Made by a program: the position numbers and the translations under genes. 30,906 nucleotides of DNA, from contig VBAE01000080.1 in NCBI GenBank assembly GCA_005882415.1, positions 1 through 30,906 of the forward strand. The letters are read 5' to 3'. Shown piece after piece: positions 24,298 through 30,906 of the stretch. The notes beneath the pieces were generated by a model. It was given only the letters and a program-made list of their open reading frames with translations, ran no database searches and had not been told where the DNA came from. Each line of letters begins with the position of its first letter. Positions within the stretch are counted from its first letter, which is position 1. The DNA is from Alphaproteobacteria bacterium. Its GTDB lineage: Bacteria; Pseudomonadota; Alphaproteobacteria; Sphingomonadales; Sphingomonadaceae.

Positions 24298-24666
24298 ATG
24301 GTCAATCAAGCGATACGATCCCTGGTGCCGATGGCGCACGTCCGCGACGTCGCGGTGTCGATCGCTTTTTACGAAAAGCTCGGCCTTGCCGTGATCAATC
24401 GGCTTCCCGCGGAAGGAGCGGCGGACTGGGCCTGGCTGCGCTCCGAGAAGGCCGAGCTGATGCTGACCCGGGCGGACGCGCCGGTCGTCGCGGCGGACCA
24501 GGCGATCCTCTTCTACAGCTATTGCGACGACATCCCCGCGACCCATGCCGCGCTCGCCGAGGCCGGGCTCGAGCCGGGGCCGATCGCCACCCCCTTCTAC
24601 AATCCCGGCGGCGAGTTCCGGCTGACCGATCCCGACGGCTACGTCCTCTACGTCGCTCAAATCTGA
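24298..24666 (+). CDS. VOC (glyoxalase/bleomycin-resistance fold) protein
   Basis: The gene encodes 122 residues from ATG 24298, after GGGGGAG. It has the paired beta-alpha-beta-beta-beta modules of the vicinal-oxygen-chelate superfamily. The first opens PMAHVRDVAVSIAFYEKLGL, and the last motif is PGGEFRLTDPDGYVLYVAQ with the typical DPDG turn. Members include dioxygenases, isomerases and antibiotic-binding proteins; the exact role cannot be told. It is divergent from hslU. Confidence 0.82.
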   Translation: MVNQAIRSLVPMAHVRDVAVSIAFYEKLGLAVINRLPAEGAADWAWLRSEKAELMLTRADAPVVAADQAILFYSYCDDIPATHAALAEAGLEPGPIATPFYNPGGEFRLTDPDGYVLYVAQI

Positions 24667-24678
24667 ACCCGCGTCCGA

Positions 24679-24948
24679 TCAGGCGCCGGTGCCGCGCCGG
24701 TTCTTGCGGAGGATGGCGACGATGATGAGCAGGAAGGCGGCGAGGCGGAAGAGGTAGATCCAGCTCCTTTCCTCCACCGGCATTTCGGCGAGGGTGAGCA
24801 GGGCCTGGCCGGCGCCGAGCAGGGCGAAGGCGAGCGCGAAGGAGAGGAAGAGCGCGTCTCCGGTCCGCCGCCAGAAGCGCAGGAAGAACAGGCCGGCGAG
24901 GAAATAGCCGAACGTCACCGCGCCGGAGAGGAAATCGTACAGAATCAT
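24679..24948 (-). CDS. DUF5985 membrane protein, second copy
   Basis: The gene encodes 89 residues from ATG 24948. Three membrane helices (YDFLSGAVTFGYFLAGLFFL, DALFLSFALAFALLGAGQAL, WIYLFRLAAFLLIIVAIL) match DUF5985, with the FLRFWRRTGD and RLAAFLLIIVAI segments typical of that family. The ATG overlaps the stop of the upstream DUF5985 gene (ATGA), so expression is coupled. Function unknown. Confidence 0.78.
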   Translation of the reverse strand: MILYDFLSGAVTFGYFLAGLFFLRFWRRTGDALFLSFALAFALLGAGQALLTLAEMPVEERSWIYLFRLAAFLLIIVAILRKNRRGTGA

Positions 24949-25226
24949 CGCCCCTCGTCCTCGACGTTCCAGATGAAGCCGAACAGCAGCACCCCGACCG
25001 CGGCCAGCGACAGGAGCAGCCGCCCGAGCCTGAAGTCCGCTTGCGGCAGGAGCAGAAGGTCGACGATCACCAGCAGATTGTTCGCTGCCAGGAAGGCGAA
25101 GCAGAGCGCGCTCCACAGCAAAAGGCGCGCGCCGCTTCGCTTGTAGCTGCTCGCCAGCAGCCAGGCGCAGACCAGGCTGGTCGCGAAGCAGAGGAAATAG
25201 ACGATCGCGGGCAGGGTCGCTTGCAC
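24945..25226 (-). CDS. DUF5985 membrane protein, first copy
   Basis: The start is GTG 25226, two bases after the stop of the HTH gene; GAGGAGGG lies upstream. The 93 residues have three membrane helices (IVYFLCFATSLVCAWLLASS, LLLWSALCFAFLAANNLLVI, RLLLSLAAVGVLLFGFIWNV). SYKRSGARLLLWSALCF is a DUF5985-like segment. It pairs with the next gene as two related but different copies, which suggests a heteromer in the inner membrane. Confidence 0.76.
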   Translation of the reverse strand: MQATLPAIVYFLCFATSLVCAWLLASSYKRSGARLLLWSALCFAFLAANNLLVIVDLLLLPQADFRLGRLLLSLAAVGVLLFGFIWNVEDEGR

Positions 25227-25228
25227 CT

Positions 25229-25594
25229 TCAGTCCCTCCTCAGCCTGAAGGCATCGGCAAAGGCGGCGAGGCCGCCCGCGGACGCGCTGACGATGATCCG
25301 CCGCACCGCATCCGGGCTCCGGGCATAATAGACCGCCGCCGCCTCCGCCAGCGGATCGAGGAGCGGTGCCGGGCAGTAAAAGGCCGCGCCCTTCTCGTCG
25401 GTGGCAACGAGGCCCGCCGCGATGAGCGTGTCGAGGCTCTGAGCGACGACGCCGTCGCTGGCGCGGAGGATGGAGACGATCTCTTGCGGCACGATGCTGC
25501 GCGCCTCGCGCCTCAGCAGCAGCATGACCTCGAGCGACCAGACCGAGCGGAAGGTCGCGCGGATGAACGCCGTCACTTCGTCCTGATGAACCAT
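25229..25594 (-). CDS. Winged-helix-like regulator of the DUF5985 operon
   Basis: The gene encodes 121 residues from ATG 25594. The pattern FRSVWSLEVMLLLRREARSI, then EIVSILRASDGVVAQSLDTLIAAGLVATDEKG, is that of a winged helix domain (helix, turn, recognition helix, wing). The C-terminal half is helical (LAEAAAVYYARSPDAVRRII). It is the first gene of a three-gene operon with almost no spacing, so it likely controls, or functions with, the two membrane proteins. DNA binding is inferred, not proven. Confidence 0.68.
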   Translation of the reverse strand: MVHQDEVTAFIRATFRSVWSLEVMLLLRREARSIVPQEIVSILRASDGVVAQSLDTLIAAGLVATDEKGAAFYCPAPLLDPLAEAAAVYYARSPDAVRRIIVSASAGGLAAFADAFRLRRD

Positions 25595-25754
25595 GGGCCG
25601 AGCAAATTCCGCGCGCCGCCTGAGGAGGCTCGGCGCTTAGGCGACATCGTGCTTGCGGTGCAACCACGCTTGTCAGCCGCCCCGCGTCCGGTCGTTACAA
25701 GTCCGTATTGACGAGCCTGTGGGCTAGGATCATCCCGACTCTGGGAGAGACTCG

Positions 25755-26336
25755 ATGAAGACTATCCTCCTCGGCATCCACGCGGTGGACAGCCGAACCG
25801 CGACCAGCCTGGTCCGCGTCATCGCGCCGGGCCTCAAGGTCGAGAAGAAGCGCGGAACGCTTCGGGTCCTGGTCATGAACCTAGGCTCGCGGCCGTTCGC
25901 CTTCGGGCCCGAAGACGTCACGCTGAAGCTCGCCGACGGAACGCCGGTACGCTTCATGGCGCTCGGCGAGTTCAGCGACGGGATTCAGCTCGTCCAGAAC
26001 GAGACGGTGCGCAACGCCGCGGTGCGGGCGCGGATCGACGCGAACCTCGATGGCATCAACCTGTACGGGCGCATGGGCCTGGCCGGGCGCATTTCGGCGA
26101 TCGACCCGTTCGACCTGCCGCCCGACGACGTCAACGCCACCGCCCAAAAGCTTCAGCAGGCGGTCGACAGCCTGCTCCCGACGGACGAAGTCGCGCCGCA
26201 ACAGGCGATGGGCGGCTATCTGATGTTCGAACTTCCCAAATCGATGCACGGCTTGAAGGGTGAGCAGCCGCTCGACCTCATCGTCTCCACCGGCGGCGAA
26301 GAGCACCATTTCGCCGCAGTGTTGCGGCGGCGGTAG
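25755..26336 (+). CDS. Unknown 193-residue protein
   Basis: ATG 25755 is preceded by GGGAGAG. The protein has no signal peptide or membrane helix. The first half is beta-rich (RVIAPGLKVEKKRGTLRVLV, GSRPFAFGPEDVTLKLADGT), resembling an immunoglobulin-like or DUF4352-type domain. The rest is helical (NATAQKLQQAVDSLL) and ends in a beta segment (PLDLIVSTGGEEHHFAAVLR). Its stop is one base before the stop of convergent hslV. No family assigned. Confidence 0.6.
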   Translation: MKTILLGIHAVDSRTATSLVRVIAPGLKVEKKRGTLRVLVMNLGSRPFAFGPEDVTLKLADGTPVRFMALGEFSDGIQLVQNETVRNAAVRARIDANLDGINLYGRMGLAGRISAIDPFDLPPDDVNATAQKLQQAVDSLLPTDEVAPQQAMGGYLMFELPKSMHGLKGEQPLDLIVSTGGEEHHFAAVLRRR

Positions 26337-26337
26337 C

Positions 26338-26913
26338 TCACGCCGCCCCCTCAATGGTCTCCACCGTCAGATTCCCGTTGGTGTAGACGCAGATGTCGGC
26401 GGCGATGGCCATCGCCTTGCGGGCGATGGTCTCCGGGTCTTCCTCATATTCGTAGATTGCGGTGGCTGCGGCGAGGGCGAAATTGCCGCCCGAGCCGATC
26501 GCCGCGACGCCCGAGCCCGGCTCCAGCACGTCGCCGTTCCCGGTGAGGACCAGCGTCACCTCTTTGTCGGCGACGATCATCATCGCTTCCAGATTGCGCA
26601 GATATTTGTCCGTGCGCCAGTCCTTGGCAAGCTCGACGGCGGCGCGCATGAGCTGGCCGTGATGCTGCTCGAGCTTGCGCTCCAGCCGCTCGAACAGGGT
26701 GAAGGCGTCGGCGGTGGCGCCGGCGAAGCCGCCGATCACGCCGCCCCCATTTTGATCCTTGGCGCCGAGCCTGCGCACCTTGCGCGCATTGGGCTTGATC
26801 ACTGTCTGGCCGAGCGAGACCTGGCCGTCGCCGGCGATCACCGCTTTGCCGTTCTTCCTGACTCCGAGGATCGTCGTCCCGTGCCAGCTTTCCATGTCGT
26901 AGCTCCCGCTCAT
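26338..26913 (-). CDS. hslV: HslV peptidase subunit of HslVU protease
   Basis: The gene encodes 191 residues from ATG 26913. HslV is an N-terminal threonine peptidase related to proteasome beta subunits. The catalytic Thr is in WHGTTILGVRK, exposed after removal of a short leader. Further family motifs are VIAGDGQVSLGQTVIK, GGVIGGFAGATADAFTLFERLE, GNGDVLEP and GVAAIGSGGNFA. The gene is intact, whereas hslU lies about 2.2 kb downstream on the same strand with VOC, DUF5985 and unknown genes in between, some on the opposite strand. Upstream is an unusual leader region (27019-27191). Confidence 0.95.
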   Translation of the reverse strand: MSGSYDMESWHGTTILGVRKNGKAVIAGDGQVSLGQTVIKPNARKVRRLGAKDQNGGGVIGGFAGATADAFTLFERLERKLEQHHGQLMRAAVELAKDWRTDKYLRNLEAMMIVADKEVTLVLTGNGDVLEPGSGVAAIGSGGNFALAAATAIYEYEEDPETIARKAMAIAADICVYTNGNLTVETIEGAA

Positions 26914-26962
26914 TGCCTGGCGCGGATATGGGGGAGGCCGACCCCCAGACAAGTTTAAGGGC

Positions 26963-26982
26963 CGCCGGGCGGATGCCCGGCG
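26963..26982 (-). other. Strong hairpin in the hslV leader
   Basis: Perfect 8-bp arms CGCCGGGC and GCCCGGCG enclose a 4-nt loop, about 50 nt before the hslV start. On the minus strand GCCCTTAAACTTG follows, a weak U-rich tail, so it could act as an attenuator or as a processing site. Confidence 0.45.
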
Positions 26983-27018
26983 ACCCTCGAACATGGTCAG
27001 CGGCCGGAAGCTCCAGCC

Positions 27019-27055
27019 CGGGAGACCACAGGAGAGCCTAGGCTCTCATCTCCCG
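27019..27055 (-). other. Hairpin spanning the stop codon of the leader ORF
   Basis: CGGGAGA (27019-27025) pairs with TCTCCCG (27049-27055). Inside is the 16-bp perfect palindrome GAGAGCCTAGGCTCTC (27032-27047), which contains the leader stop codon TAG. A ribosome reaching that stop would melt the hairpin, a layout seen in translation-controlled attenuators. Confidence 0.55.
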
Positions 27056-27094
27056 AACGAGCTGGACCGACCTCTCTGCTGAACCATGAGACAT
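27038..27094 (-). CDS. 18-codon leader ORF with perfect Shine-Dalgarno
   Basis: The ATG at 27094 is preceded by AAAGGAGGTGATCC (27109 down to 27096), a 14-nt perfect complement to the 3' end of 16S rRNA; AGGAGG sits 7 nt from the ATG. The peptide is MSHGSAERSVQLVREMRA. Early codons (TCT, CAT, GGT, TCA, GCA) are rare in this GC-rich genome, and the last codons lie inside a hairpin. It precedes hslV by about 125 nt on the same strand. It may be a regulatory leader peptide for hslV or a separately made small protein. No family is recognised; coding is inferred from the ribosome binding site. Confidence 0.6.
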   Translation of the reverse strand: MSHGSAERSVQLVREMRA

Positions 27095-27134
27095 CGGATC
27101 ACCTCCTTTCGCTTGTTGAAGTTGAGGTGAAGAT

Positions 27135-27191
27135 GAATCATCGCGAATCGCGCCGCAAGTCTTGTTTTCGATTTTTTTGTGGATAAGATTC
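27135..27191 (-). promoter_or_regulatory. Leader promoter region with DnaA box, three GANTC sites and A-rich UP-like element
   Basis: GANTC sites (CcrM methylation sites in alphaproteobacteria) occur at 27135-27139, 27145-27149 and 27187-27191. The consensus DnaA box TGTGGATAA lies at 27178-27186 (TTATCCACA on the minus strand). On the minus strand an A-tract (AAAAAAATCGAAAACAAGA) precedes CTTGCGG, a possible -35 with an UP-like element. Two GANTC sites fall in the spacer and -10 area. This is the most AT-rich stretch nearby. Confidence 0.5.
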
Positions 27192-27236
27192 CTGCCTTCG
27201 CGCCGGGACCTTAGGTCCGCCGCCGCCCTGCGCGCG

Positions 27237-27731
27237 TCAGCCCCGGCAATCCTCAAGCACCCGCGCCGGCTCCGGCCACGTCGGAACGATCAGCCGCGCG
27301 GTACCGGGCGCCTCGACGGCGATGCGGCCGCGGCTGAACACCATCGAATCGAGGAAGCGGTCGCTCGACGGCAGGGTGGCGGTGGCGCCGGGGAAGCTTC
27401 GGTCGCCAAAGGTGGTGTGGACCCGCAGAGGACCGGCGGCGGCGCCGGTTCGGACGAGGGTGAGCTGGCGGCTGCCGGCGTCGCAGCGGACCGAGAAGGC
27501 CCCGACGAACGAAGCCTCGGAGCCGCCCGGAACCTCGCTATAGGTCCAGCCGCCCGGGCTGAGCGGCGCGTCCCGCCAATCCTGCGGCGGGGTCGGGACG
27601 GGGGCTGGACGCGCCGCTGGCGGCTGCGGGCGCGGGGCCGGAGTGGGTGCCGGCGGCTCGGGCCGGGACGCACAGCCCGCCGCCAGGGCGAGAACCGCTG
27701 CCGCCGCCAGGCACTGCCGCAAAATCTTCAT
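27237..27731 (-). CDS. Lipoprotein of unknown function
   Basis: The gene encodes 164 residues from ATG 27731. The signal (MKILRQCLAAAAVLALAAGC) ends in a lipobox, so the mature protein starts at Cys20 and is anchored to a membrane. A Pro/Ala linker is followed by a beta-rich domain (WTYSEVPGGSEASFVGAFSV onward) with a second and third Cys (VRCDAG, VLEDCRG) that may pair. A longer in-frame reading to 27845 was rejected. An EcfG-like promoter lies 31 nt upstream. Confidence 0.8.
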   Translation of the reverse strand: MKILRQCLAAAAVLALAAGCASRPEPPAPTPAPRPQPPAARPAPVPTPPQDWRDAPLSPGGWTYSEVPGGSEASFVGAFSVRCDAGSRQLTLVRTGAAAGPLRVHTTFGDRSFPGATATLPSSDRFLDSMVFSRGRIAVEAPGTARLIVPTWPEPARVLEDCRG

Positions 27732-27761
27732 CACGCTGCTCCCACGCTTACCGACGCTGCC

Positions 27762-27786
27762 AACAGCACGTGCGGCGCTTCGTTCC
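27762..27786 (-). promoter_or_regulatory. EcfG-like promoter of the lipoprotein gene
   Basis: On the minus strand GGAAC, 16 nt, TGTT: exact -35, one mismatch in the -10. The -10 lies 31 nt before ATG 27731, the same spacing as at 18739. Confidence 0.5.
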
Positions 27787-27905
27787 AAGGAGAAAGCGTA
27801 GCGTATCGCCGCGTTTGCTGAACGGTCCATGCCCGCCGCATTCACGGCCTGTTCAATGGCGCGGCTCTATGCCACTCACTCCCAAGCCGAAAACCCGAGG
27901 ACCCT

Positions 27906-28205
27906 GTGCTGCGTTTCCTGACCTTGCTTGCCCTTGCCGCGACTGCCGTAACGCCTTCCGAGGCGATGCGTCCGCGCGACCGCGAGCAGGACGCGGCTTT
28001 CCGCGGCACCCAGGAAGGGCGGTTCATCCCGCTGCGCGCGATCGAGGCGCGGATTCTGCCGCGGATGGGCGGCTTCCACTATCTCGGCCCCGAATTCGAC
28101 CCCGGCGCCGGCCGCTACCGGCTGAAATTCATGCGCGGCGCGCAGGTCGTGTGGATCGATGTCGATGCGCGCAGCGGCGAGATCGTCGGCAAATCAGGCT
28201 TCTAG
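27906..28205 (+). CDS. Small secreted PepSY-like protein
   Basis: The start is GTG 27906 with GAGGA upstream. The 99 residues have a signal peptide (LRFLTLLALAATAVTPSEA). A compact beta/alpha domain ends YRLKFMRGAQVVWIDVDARSGEIVG, as in PepSY domains. It lies just upstream of a PhoP/PhoQ-type two-component pair and on the same strand. PepSY proteins next to such systems are thought to modulate the sensor or nearby proteases in the periplasm; that link is inferred from position. Confidence 0.72.
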   Translation: MLRFLTLLALAATAVTPSEAMRPRDREQDAAFRGTQEGRFIPLRAIEARILPRMGGFHYLGPEFDPGAGRYRLKFMRGAQVVWIDVDARSGEIVGKSGF

Positions 28206-28248
28206 CACGCCCTTTCCCCTCGGCATTTCCGTATCGGCGATGAAACCA

Positions 28249-28277
28249 TTGGCATTCGCGCTTGTTGGGCGGATAAT
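28249..28277 (+). promoter_or_regulatory. Sigma-70 promoter of the two-component operon
   Basis: TTGGCA (28249-28254), a 17-nt spacer and GATAAT (28272-28277) form a near-consensus housekeeping promoter 31 nt before the response regulator start. Confidence 0.6.
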
Positions 28278-28307
28278 CCGGCGGAAACGTCATTCAAGGG
28301 GAATGCA

Positions 28308-28973
28308 ATGCGGGTCCTGATCGTCGAGGACGAGCCCAATCTCGGCCGCCAGCTTCGGGCGACTCTGGAGGGCGCGGGCTATGCCGTCGATCTCGCCACC
28401 GACGGCGAGGACGGCCATTATCTCGGCTCCACCGAAACCTATGACGCGATCATCCTCGATCTCGGCCTGCCGGAGATCGACGGCCTCACCGTGCTCGACC
28501 GCTGGCGGAAAGACGGGATGGCCGTGCCGGTGCTGGTCCTCACCGCCCGCGACAGCTGGTCGGACAAGGTGGCGGGGCTCGACGCGGGCGCGGACGACTA
28601 TCTCGCCAAGCCGTTCCAGACCGAGGAACTGATCGCCCGCCTCAGGGCGCTGATCCGCCGCGCCTCGGGCAATTCCTCGTCCGAGCTCATCGCCGGCGAC
28701 GTTCGCCTCGACACGCGTTCGGGCAAGGTAACCTTGAACGGCGAGCCGGTGAAGCTCACCGCGCAGGAGTATAAGCTCCTCTCCTATCTCATGCACCACA
28801 AGGGCAAGGTGGTCAGCCGGACCGAGCTGATCGAGCACATCTACGACCAGGATTTCGACCGGGATTCGAACACGATCGAGGTTTTCGTCACCCGCATCCG
28901 CAAGAAGCTCGGCCCCGACGTCATCACCACCATTCGCGGCCTCGGCTATTCGCTGGAGGATCCCGCCGCTTGA
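28308..28973 (+). CDS. OmpR/PhoP-family response regulator
   Basis: The 221 residues comprise an N-terminal receiver domain with the acidic pair (VEDEP), the phospho-acceptor Asp51 in AIILDLGLPEIDG, and Lys in DDYLAKPF. The C-terminal winged helix includes LTAQEYKLLSYLMHHKGKVV and NTIEVFVTRIRKKLG. It closely resembles PhoP-type regulators. It is followed 60 nt later by its histidine kinase. Confidence 0.93.
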   Translation: MRVLIVEDEPNLGRQLRATLEGAGYAVDLATDGEDGHYLGSTETYDAIILDLGLPEIDGLTVLDRWRKDGMAVPVLVLTARDSWSDKVAGLDAGADDYLAKPFQTEELIARLRALIRRASGNSSSELIAGDVRLDTRSGKVTLNGEPVKLTAQEYKLLSYLMHHKGKVVSRTELIEHIYDQDFDRDSNTIEVFVTRIRKKLGPDVITTIRGLGYSLEDPAA

Positions 28974-29033
28974 GACAGGATGCGTTCACCCGCGCTGCTT
29001 CAGCCTGAGGGGTGACGTGACGGAATTTTCGAC

Positions 29034-30410
29034 ATGAAGCTGCCGCGGCTCTGGCCGATGCGGGCCGAGGGCGAGGGGCATAGCGGCTCCCTGACGCGGC
29101 GCATGATCGTGGTCTCCGCTCTGTGGATCATGCTCCTCCTCTCGGGCGGCGGGGTCGCGCTCGACCGGGTGCTGACGTCCGCGATCACCAACAATTTCGA
29201 CGCCCAGCTCGATTATGTGCTGACCGCGCTCATCGCCTCGGCCGAGATCGGGCCGGACGGCGAGGTGTTCTTCAACCGCCCGCCCGCCGACCAGCGCTTC
29301 CTCGAGCCCGCCTCCGGCGTCTACTGGCAGATCAGCGGCAAGGGCTACGAACCCTTCCCCTCCCGCTCTTTGTGGGACCGGCGGCTCGCCGTGCGCGGCA
29401 ACCACCAGGATTTCGACGTCCACACCTATGACAGCAAGGAATTCCCCGACGAGACCCTGCGCGTGGTCGAGCGGGAGGCGGTGCTTCCCGGCTCGAAGGT
29501 GCGCTGGCGCTTTCAGGTGGCGCAGAGCCGCGACGGGCTAGACGACCAGATTTCGGTGATCCGGCGGACGATGGTGAAGTCGTTCGGGATCCTCGGCATC
29601 GGCCTCATCATCCTCGCCGTTCTCCAGGCACTTTACGGGCTGTGGCCGCTGAGGCGGGTGCGGCGCGCGATCGCCTCCATCCGCTCCGGCGAGAAGTCGC
29701 GGATCGAGGAGCGTTTCCCCCGCGAGATCGAGCCGCTGACCGAGGAATTGAACGCCCTCCTCGCCCATAACGAGACCCAGGCCGAGGAGGCTCGGCGCCA
29801 TGCCGGCAACCTCGCCCATGCGCTAAAGACCCCACTCACCGTCATAACCAACGCAGCCACCGCCAAAGCCCCCGACCTCGCCGACACCGTCTGCCGAGAG
29901 GCGACGACGATGCGCCGCCAGGTCGACCACCACCTCGCCCGCGCCCGCGCGATCGGCCGGCGTTCCTCCGCCCAGGCCAAGGCCGAGCTGTGGCCCTCGC
30001 TGGAGGCGGTCGAGCGGGCGGTGTCGCGGCTGTACGAGAACGTCACCATCGACCTCGCTGGCGACAAGAAGGCCGCCGTGCGCGTCGAGCGCCAGGATCT
30101 GGACGAAATGCTCGGCAATCTGATCGAGAATGCCGCGAAATATGGCGGCGGCCGGGTCTTCGTCACCGTCCATAACACGCCCGAATGCGTCGAGGTGGAG
30201 GTGGAGGACGACGGCGCCGGAATCCCCGAGGCCGAGCGCATATCGATCTTCGACCGCGGCGCCCGGCTCGATACGGGCAAGCCCGGCACCGGCCTCGGCC
30301 TCGCCATCGTCCGCGACGTCGCCCAAATCTACGGCGGCTCGATCCAGCTCGAGGAGAGCGAGGATCTGGGCGGGCTGCTCGCGAGGCTGAAGCTGCCGCT
30401 CTGCAGCTGA
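29034..30410 (+). CDS. PhoQ-like sensor histidine kinase
   Basis: The gene encodes 458 residues. Two membrane helices (about residues 25-45 and 183-205) enclose a periplasmic sensor domain of about 130 residues. Then come a HAMP-like region (WPLRRVRRAIASIRSGEK), the dimerisation domain with phospho-acceptor His262 (NLAHALKTPLTVI), and the ATP-binding domain with N box (GNLIENAAKYGG), G1 (VEDDGAGIP) and G2 (GTGLGLAIV). The signal sensed is unknown; PhoQ-like systems respond to cations, pH or envelope stress. Confidence 0.92.
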   Translation: MKLPRLWPMRAEGEGHSGSLTRRMIVVSALWIMLLLSGGGVALDRVLTSAITNNFDAQLDYVLTALIASAEIGPDGEVFFNRPPADQRFLEPASGVYWQISGKGYEPFPSRSLWDRRLAVRGNHQDFDVHTYDSKEFPDETLRVVEREAVLPGSKVRWRFQVAQSRDGLDDQISVIRRTMVKSFGILGIGLIILAVLQALYGLWPLRRVRRAIASIRSGEKSRIEERFPREIEPLTEELNALLAHNETQAEEARRHAGNLAHALKTPLTVITNAATAKAPDLADTVCREATTMRRQVDHHLARARAIGRRSSAQAKAELWPSLEAVERAVSRLYENVTIDLAGDKKAAVRVERQDLDEMLGNLIENAAKYGGGRVFVTVHNTPECVEVEVEDDGAGIPEAERISIFDRGARLDTGKPGTGLGLAIVRDVAQIYGGSIQLEESEDLGGLLARLKLPLCS

Positions 30411-30459
30411 GCCGCACCCCTTGCCTTTCTTCTCCCCCCGGCGCACATCGCGGCGCGAC

Positions 30460-30906
30460 ATGAGCGCCACCCTTCACTCGCTCCGCCCGGCCCGCGAGCC
30501 GTCGCTCGATCCGATGATCGAGCTGGTCTCCGGAGACCTCAACCACGTCAATTCCGTCATCCTCGAGCGGATGCAGAGCCCGGTCGCTCTGATCCCCGAG
30601 CTTGCCGGCCATTTGATCGCGGGCGGCGGCAAGCGGATGCGGCCGATGTTGACCCTGGCCTGCGCCCGGCTGCTCGATTATCCCGGCACCCGGCACCACA
30701 AGCTCGCCGCCGCGGTCGAGTTCATCCACACGGCGACCCTTCTCCACGACGACGTCGTCGACGGCTCGGGCCTCCGCCGCGGCCGCCGCACCGCCAACAT
30801 CATCTGGGGCAATCCGGCGAGCGTCCTGGTCGGCGATTTCCTCTTCTCGCGCAGCTTCGAGCTGATGGTCGAGGACGGGAGCCTGAAAGTGCTGAAGATC
30901 CTCTCC
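30460..30906 (+). CDS. Polyprenyl (octaprenyl-type) diphosphate synthase, 5' part
   Basis: 149 codons run to the window edge from ATG 30460. The trans-prenyltransferase start is clear: GGGKRMRPMLTLACARLL, then the first Asp-rich motif LLHDDVVDGSGLRRGRRTAN (DDxxD) and WGNPASVLVGDFLFSRSFEL. The enzyme chains isopentenyl diphosphate units to make the ubiquinone side chain. The second Asp-rich motif is outside the window. Confidence 0.92.
   Translation, partial: MSATLHSLRPAREPSLDPMIELVSGDLNHVNSVILERMQSPVALIPELAGHLIAGGGKRMRPMLTLACARLLDYPGTRHHKLAAAVEFIHTATLLHDDVVDGSGLRRGRRTANIIWGNPASVLVGDFLFSRSFELMVEDGSLKVLKILS

Noticed and set aside
27100..27150. A 31-codon ORF (MIHLHLNFNKRKEVIRCLMV start) overlapping the leader ORF in another frame
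   Set aside because: It has no ribosome binding site, whereas the 18-codon ORF has a perfect one; it remains only an outside possibility.
27178..27186. Chromosome origin at the DnaA box
   Set aside because: Only one consensus box was seen and typical origin neighbours (hemE, dnaA, parAB) are absent; a regulatory site is more modest and more likely.

Overview
The window is about 31 kb of GC-rich, gene-dense chromosome. It most resembles an alphaproteobacterium of the Sphingomonadales (Sphingomonas-like). The grounds are the bamD-recN-ligA order, a yajC-secD-secF-DUF498 operon, two DUF5985 genes, GGAAC-N16/17-cGTT promoters of the alphaproteobacterial general stress sigma factor EcfG, and clustered GANTC (CcrM-type) sites. 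The assignment rests on protein and motif recognition alone. No prophage, insertion sequence, CRISPR array or rRNA gene is visible.

Layout. 1-1.7 kb: 5' part of a secreted oligopeptidase B and a divergent small secreted protein. 1.68-1.81 kb: a three-hairpin palindromic element. 1.8-6.6 kb: ligA, recN and bamD on the minus strand; bamD appears broken by an internal out-of-frame deletion. 6.7-12.1 kb: a glycosyltransferase, the Sec accessory operon yajC-secD-secF with a short DUF498 gene, a monooxygenase-fold protein and a hotdog thioesterase. 12.3 kb: tRNA-Pro(GGG) with a promoter. 12.4-18.0 kb: a large DUF2339 membrane protein, a secreted TPR protein, a 51-residue protein and a FemAB/GNAT-like acyltransferase.

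18.1-22.1 kb is a stress-type island: a DUF2383 four-helix protein, five small hydrophilic or low-complexity proteins (one histone-H1-like), a lactonase-like metallo-hydrolase and a glycine-zipper protein. Several carry EcfG-like promoters placed about 30-40 nt before the start codon. 22.1-22.9 kb holds two overlapping genes for unknown membrane/coiled-coil proteins with codon use unlike the neighbours, followed by hslU, which is also broken by an out-of-frame deletion. 24.3-26.3 kb: a VOC protein, an HTH-DUF5985-DUF5985 operon and an unknown protein. 26.3-27.2 kb: hslV preceded by an unusual leader. That leader has an 18-codon ORF with a perfect 14-nt complement to the 16S rRNA 3' end, a hairpin over its stop codon, a second hairpin, and an upstream region with a consensus DnaA box and three GANTC sites. 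27.2-30.9 kb: a lipoprotein, a PepSY-like secreted protein, a PhoP/PhoQ-type two-component system and the 5' end of a polyprenyl diphosphate synthase gene.

Two housekeeping genes (bamD and hslU) each seem to have lost roughly 55-75 nt out of frame, and DUF498 lacks its N-terminal strand. This may be an assembly fault rather than biology and should be settled before any physiological reading. A second notable locus is the hslV leader, which looks like a candidate cell-cycle-linked leader RNA or small-protein gene.
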